Origin: Candidatus Pedobacter colombiensis | Lineage (GTDB): Bacteria > Bacteroidota > Bacteroidia > Sphingobacteriales > Sphingobacteriaceae | Direction of reading: 5' to 3' | Assembly (NCBI GenBank): GCA_029202485.1 | Contig: CP119313.1 | Coordinates: forward strand, 992,001 to 1,056,000 | Length of the DNA stretch: 64,000 bases | Part shown: one piece after another, positions 62,305 through 64,000 of the stretch | Position numbering within the stretch: position 1 is the first letter of the stretch | Layout of the letters: every line of letters begins with the position of its first letter | Translations under genes and position numbers: made by a program | Notes under the pieces: model-generated | The model's input: only the letters and a program-made list of their open reading frames with translations | What the model was told of the DNA's origin: nothing | The model's database searches: none

Positions 62305-63373
62305 GCTACAACGTATTGGAACGATCATGACTCCTGAACCGGGCAATGAACTGGAAGTTGAAGGAGTACTGAACCCTGCGGCCGCAAGAGGACCTGATGG
62401 GGCGCTTTATTTATTTCCGAGACTGGTAGCTAAAAATAATTATTCCCGCATAGGCATTGTCCGTGTTCGTTTTAATGAGCACGGTGATCCTGTTGGTGTA
62501 GAGCGTCTGGGCATTGCGCTAGAACCTGAGGCTGATTATGAGAAGCGCCCAAATGGGGGCGGGGGCTGCGAAGATCCCCGGATTACTTTTGTCGAATCCT
62601 CAAAGGTTTATGTGATGACCTATACTGCATTTTCATCAGCAGGACCACGTATTGCGCTGGCTTATTCAAGAGATTTGATGCATTGGGAACGATTGGGGCT
62701 TGCCACATTTGCCCCCTATGAACACATAGAGTTCAATAACATCAATAATAAAGATGCCTGTGTATTTCCCGAACCTGTTATAAGTCGTACCGGCCATCCG
62801 TCCTTCGCTATGCTTCATCGGCCATTGTTTCCGGGTACTGATCCTGAGGATATTATGAAGCGTCCGTTTGACCGGGATATTAGAGAACATCATGAATGTA
62901 TCTGGATATCCTATTGCCATATCAGGTCAAGAAAATATAAATACAGATATTTACCTAAATTTATGTCTAACCACCCGCTGGCTATACCGCAAGCTAATTG
63001 GGAAAATTTAAAAATAGGCGCCGGAACCCCTCCGGTAATGACCAAACATGGTTGGATGATGGTATATCATGGGGTAAGTGAAGCTGAGCTATCCATAAGT
63101 GGTAATCGACAACTATGTTATTCTGCAGGTGTAATGATACTGGATAAAGAACAGCCAACTAAAGTTTTATATCGATCGCCAGAGCCGGTATTGTCGCCAG
63201 ATGTTCCCGAAGAGCAAGTCGGTATGATCTCTAATGTTGTATTTCCTACAGGGATAGATAGAAGGGATGATCTGGGTACCCCTAACCGTTTTGATGTGTA
63301 TTATGGTATGGCCGATGACAGGATCGGTGTAGCTCGTTTAGATCTGCCAGATGAGCTCGTTAATCCTGCATAA
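62291..63373 (+). CDS. GH130-family mannoside phosphorylase/hydrolase
   Basis: The 360-residue protein has the five-bladed propeller pattern of GH130, starting at VEGVLNPAAARGPDG. The likely general-acid Asp is D95 in GGGGCEDPRIT, and a second blade has YVMTYTAFSSAGPRIALAYSRDL with a possible phosphate-binding Arg. GH130 enzymes are beta-mannoside phosphorylases that make alpha-mannose-1-phosphate, or hydrolases in some subgroups. It has no signal peptide, so it acts in the cytosol. It ends the operon and overlaps the convergent gene by 14 bp. Confidence 0.88.
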   Translation: MNPFKLQRIGTIMTPEPGNELEVEGVLNPAAARGPDGALYLFPRLVAKNNYSRIGIVRVRFNEHGDPVGVERLGIALEPEADYEKRPNGGGGCEDPRITFVESSKVYVMTYTAFSSAGPRIALAYSRDLMHWERLGLATFAPYEHIEFNNINNKDACVFPEPVISRTGHPSFAMLHRPLFPGTDPEDIMKRPFDRDIREHHECIWISYCHIRSRKYKYRYLPKFMSNHPLAIPQANWENLKIGAGTPPVMTKHGWMMVYHGVSEAELSISGNRQLCYSAGVMILDKEQPTKVLYRSPEPVLSPDVPEEQVGMISNVVFPTGIDRRDDLGTPNRFDVYYGMADDRIGVARLDLPDELVNPA

Positions 63374-63998
63374 ATTTATCTTTCATTCCCATTAAGCCAA
63401 GTAAACCTCCGGTATGCAAAGCCACGATTTTGTCGGTAGGCTTAAAGTACGCACTGGCATGTAAATGCCCAATCGCATAAAACATTTTTGCCGTATAGAC
63501 AGGGTCTATCAGTACACCTTCTGCTGAGGTAAAGTTTTTTATAAAATCAATTAAATCGGGAGTTGTTTTGGCGTAGCCACCAAAGTGATAATTGGTATGT
63601 AATACCAATTGATCTGTGCGATCTGTATATTTTAAAATTTCATCGGCAATAAAATCGCCGCCCTTTAAAACAGGTACAACATGTAGTTTTGTCTTTAATC
63701 CTAGTTGGTGTATGCCGGTTAACAAGCCGGCAGCAGTAGTCCCGGTTCCTGCCGCACAAAATAAATGATCAATATCTGTTGGTAATTCAGCTATAATTTC
63801 GGCGCAACCTTTAACGCCTTCAGGGCTGGCACCACCTTCATCAATAAAAAAAGCGTTTTGATCCCCACCAAATTGAGTTTCAAATAATGATGTTTTGTCT
63901 TTATAGCTTAACCTGTCAGTAAAAATCAGGTTCATGCCAAATAGTCTGCATAACATCAACATTTCGTTGTGCATACAAGCCATAGCATCCCCACGCAC
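63360..63998 (-). CDS. ACC deaminase/D-cysteine desulfhydrase-like PLP enzyme, 5' end off the window
   Basis: The visible 212 residues are the C-terminal part of a fold-type II PLP enzyme of the ACC deaminase/D-cysteine desulfhydrase group: HNEMLMLCRLFGMNLIF, FFIDEGGASPEGVKGC, LFCAAGTGTTAAGLLTG and VALHTGGLLGLMGMKDKF. The N-terminal region with the PLP Lys lies beyond base 64000, so the real start is not in the window. The group breaks down D-cysteine or related amino acids; the exact substrate cannot be given. Confidence 0.85.
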   Translation of the reverse strand: MRGDAMACMHNEMLMLCRLFGMNLIFTDRLSYKDKTSLFETQFGGDQNAFFIDEGGASPEGVKGCAEIIAELPTDIDHLFCAAGTGTTAAGLLTGIHQLGLKTKLHVVPVLKGGDFIADEILKYTDRTDQLVLHTNYHFGGYAKTTPDLIDFIKNFTSAEGVLIDPVYTAKMFYAIGHLHASAYFKPTDKIVALHTGGLLGLMGMKDKFMQD

Positions 63999-64000
63999 AA

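Overview
The window reads as chromosomal DNA of a Bacteroidota bacterium, most likely Sphingobacteriaceae (Pedobacter or a close relative). This rests on the family mix (DUF4783, DUF4294, HU/SPOR protein, PafA-type phosphatase, IcmF, BshB1, LpxR-like protein), AT-rich intergenic DNA, TAATG stop/start junctions, and several upstream boxes fitting the Bacteroidota -7 consensus TAnnTTTG, some with a TTTG about 17-19 nt further upstream. The genus is an inference. No tRNA, CRISPR array, complete insertion sequence or prophage was recognised.

Layout. 1-180: 3' end of an rRNA operon (5S rRNA and terminator). 432-1412: acyl-ACP desaturase, convergent with a long minus-strand block. 1491-30712 (minus): fused acyl-CoA mutase IcmF; PafA phosphatase; an envelope run (TPR protein, beta-barrel protein, HU/SPOR protein, ExbB, ExbD, TonB-like protein, FolC); pyrR-pyrB; a GH20 hexosaminidase; rpsA; a small basic exported protein; a two-component system; and a TetR-controlled RND efflux operon. 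31114-36410: ORF6N-domain gene, cmk, arfB, LpxR-like protein and lon. 36673-42236: TPR protein, a lipoprotein coupled to gpmI, then DUF4783-nadC-plsY-M48 peptidase. 42248-47688 (minus): pabB, purA, a Fur-family regulator and the (p)ppGpp synthetase/hydrolase. 47936-49763: DUF4294, glutathione peroxidase and bshB1. 49755-56726: lysine 6-aminotransferase with a small partner, a gene remnant, an esterase, a lipoprotein, an alginate-lyase-like protein and a DUF4256 protein. 56970-63373: a tightly packed operon of SPFH protein, transketolase, HAD phosphatase, class I aldolase, PMM-like HAD enzyme and GH130 enzyme. The last gene, an ACC deaminase/D-cysteine desulfhydrase homologue, runs off the right edge.

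How genes work together. Most of the window is housekeeping: pyrimidine, purine, NAD, folate and phospholipid synthesis, ribosome function, proteolysis and stress signalling. Three modules look like dedicated systems: the ExbB/ExbD/TonB envelope run, the TetR-RND efflux operon with a near-palindrome at its promoter, and the SPFH-to-GH130 sugar-phosphate operon. The last is the best candidate for an uncharacterised pathway, because its overlapping genes link a possible mannoside phosphorylase and phosphomannomutase to aldolase and transketolase. A decayed small membrane-protein gene (51783-52054) and a short coding-like stretch (53685-53804) are the main items a standard gene caller would miss.
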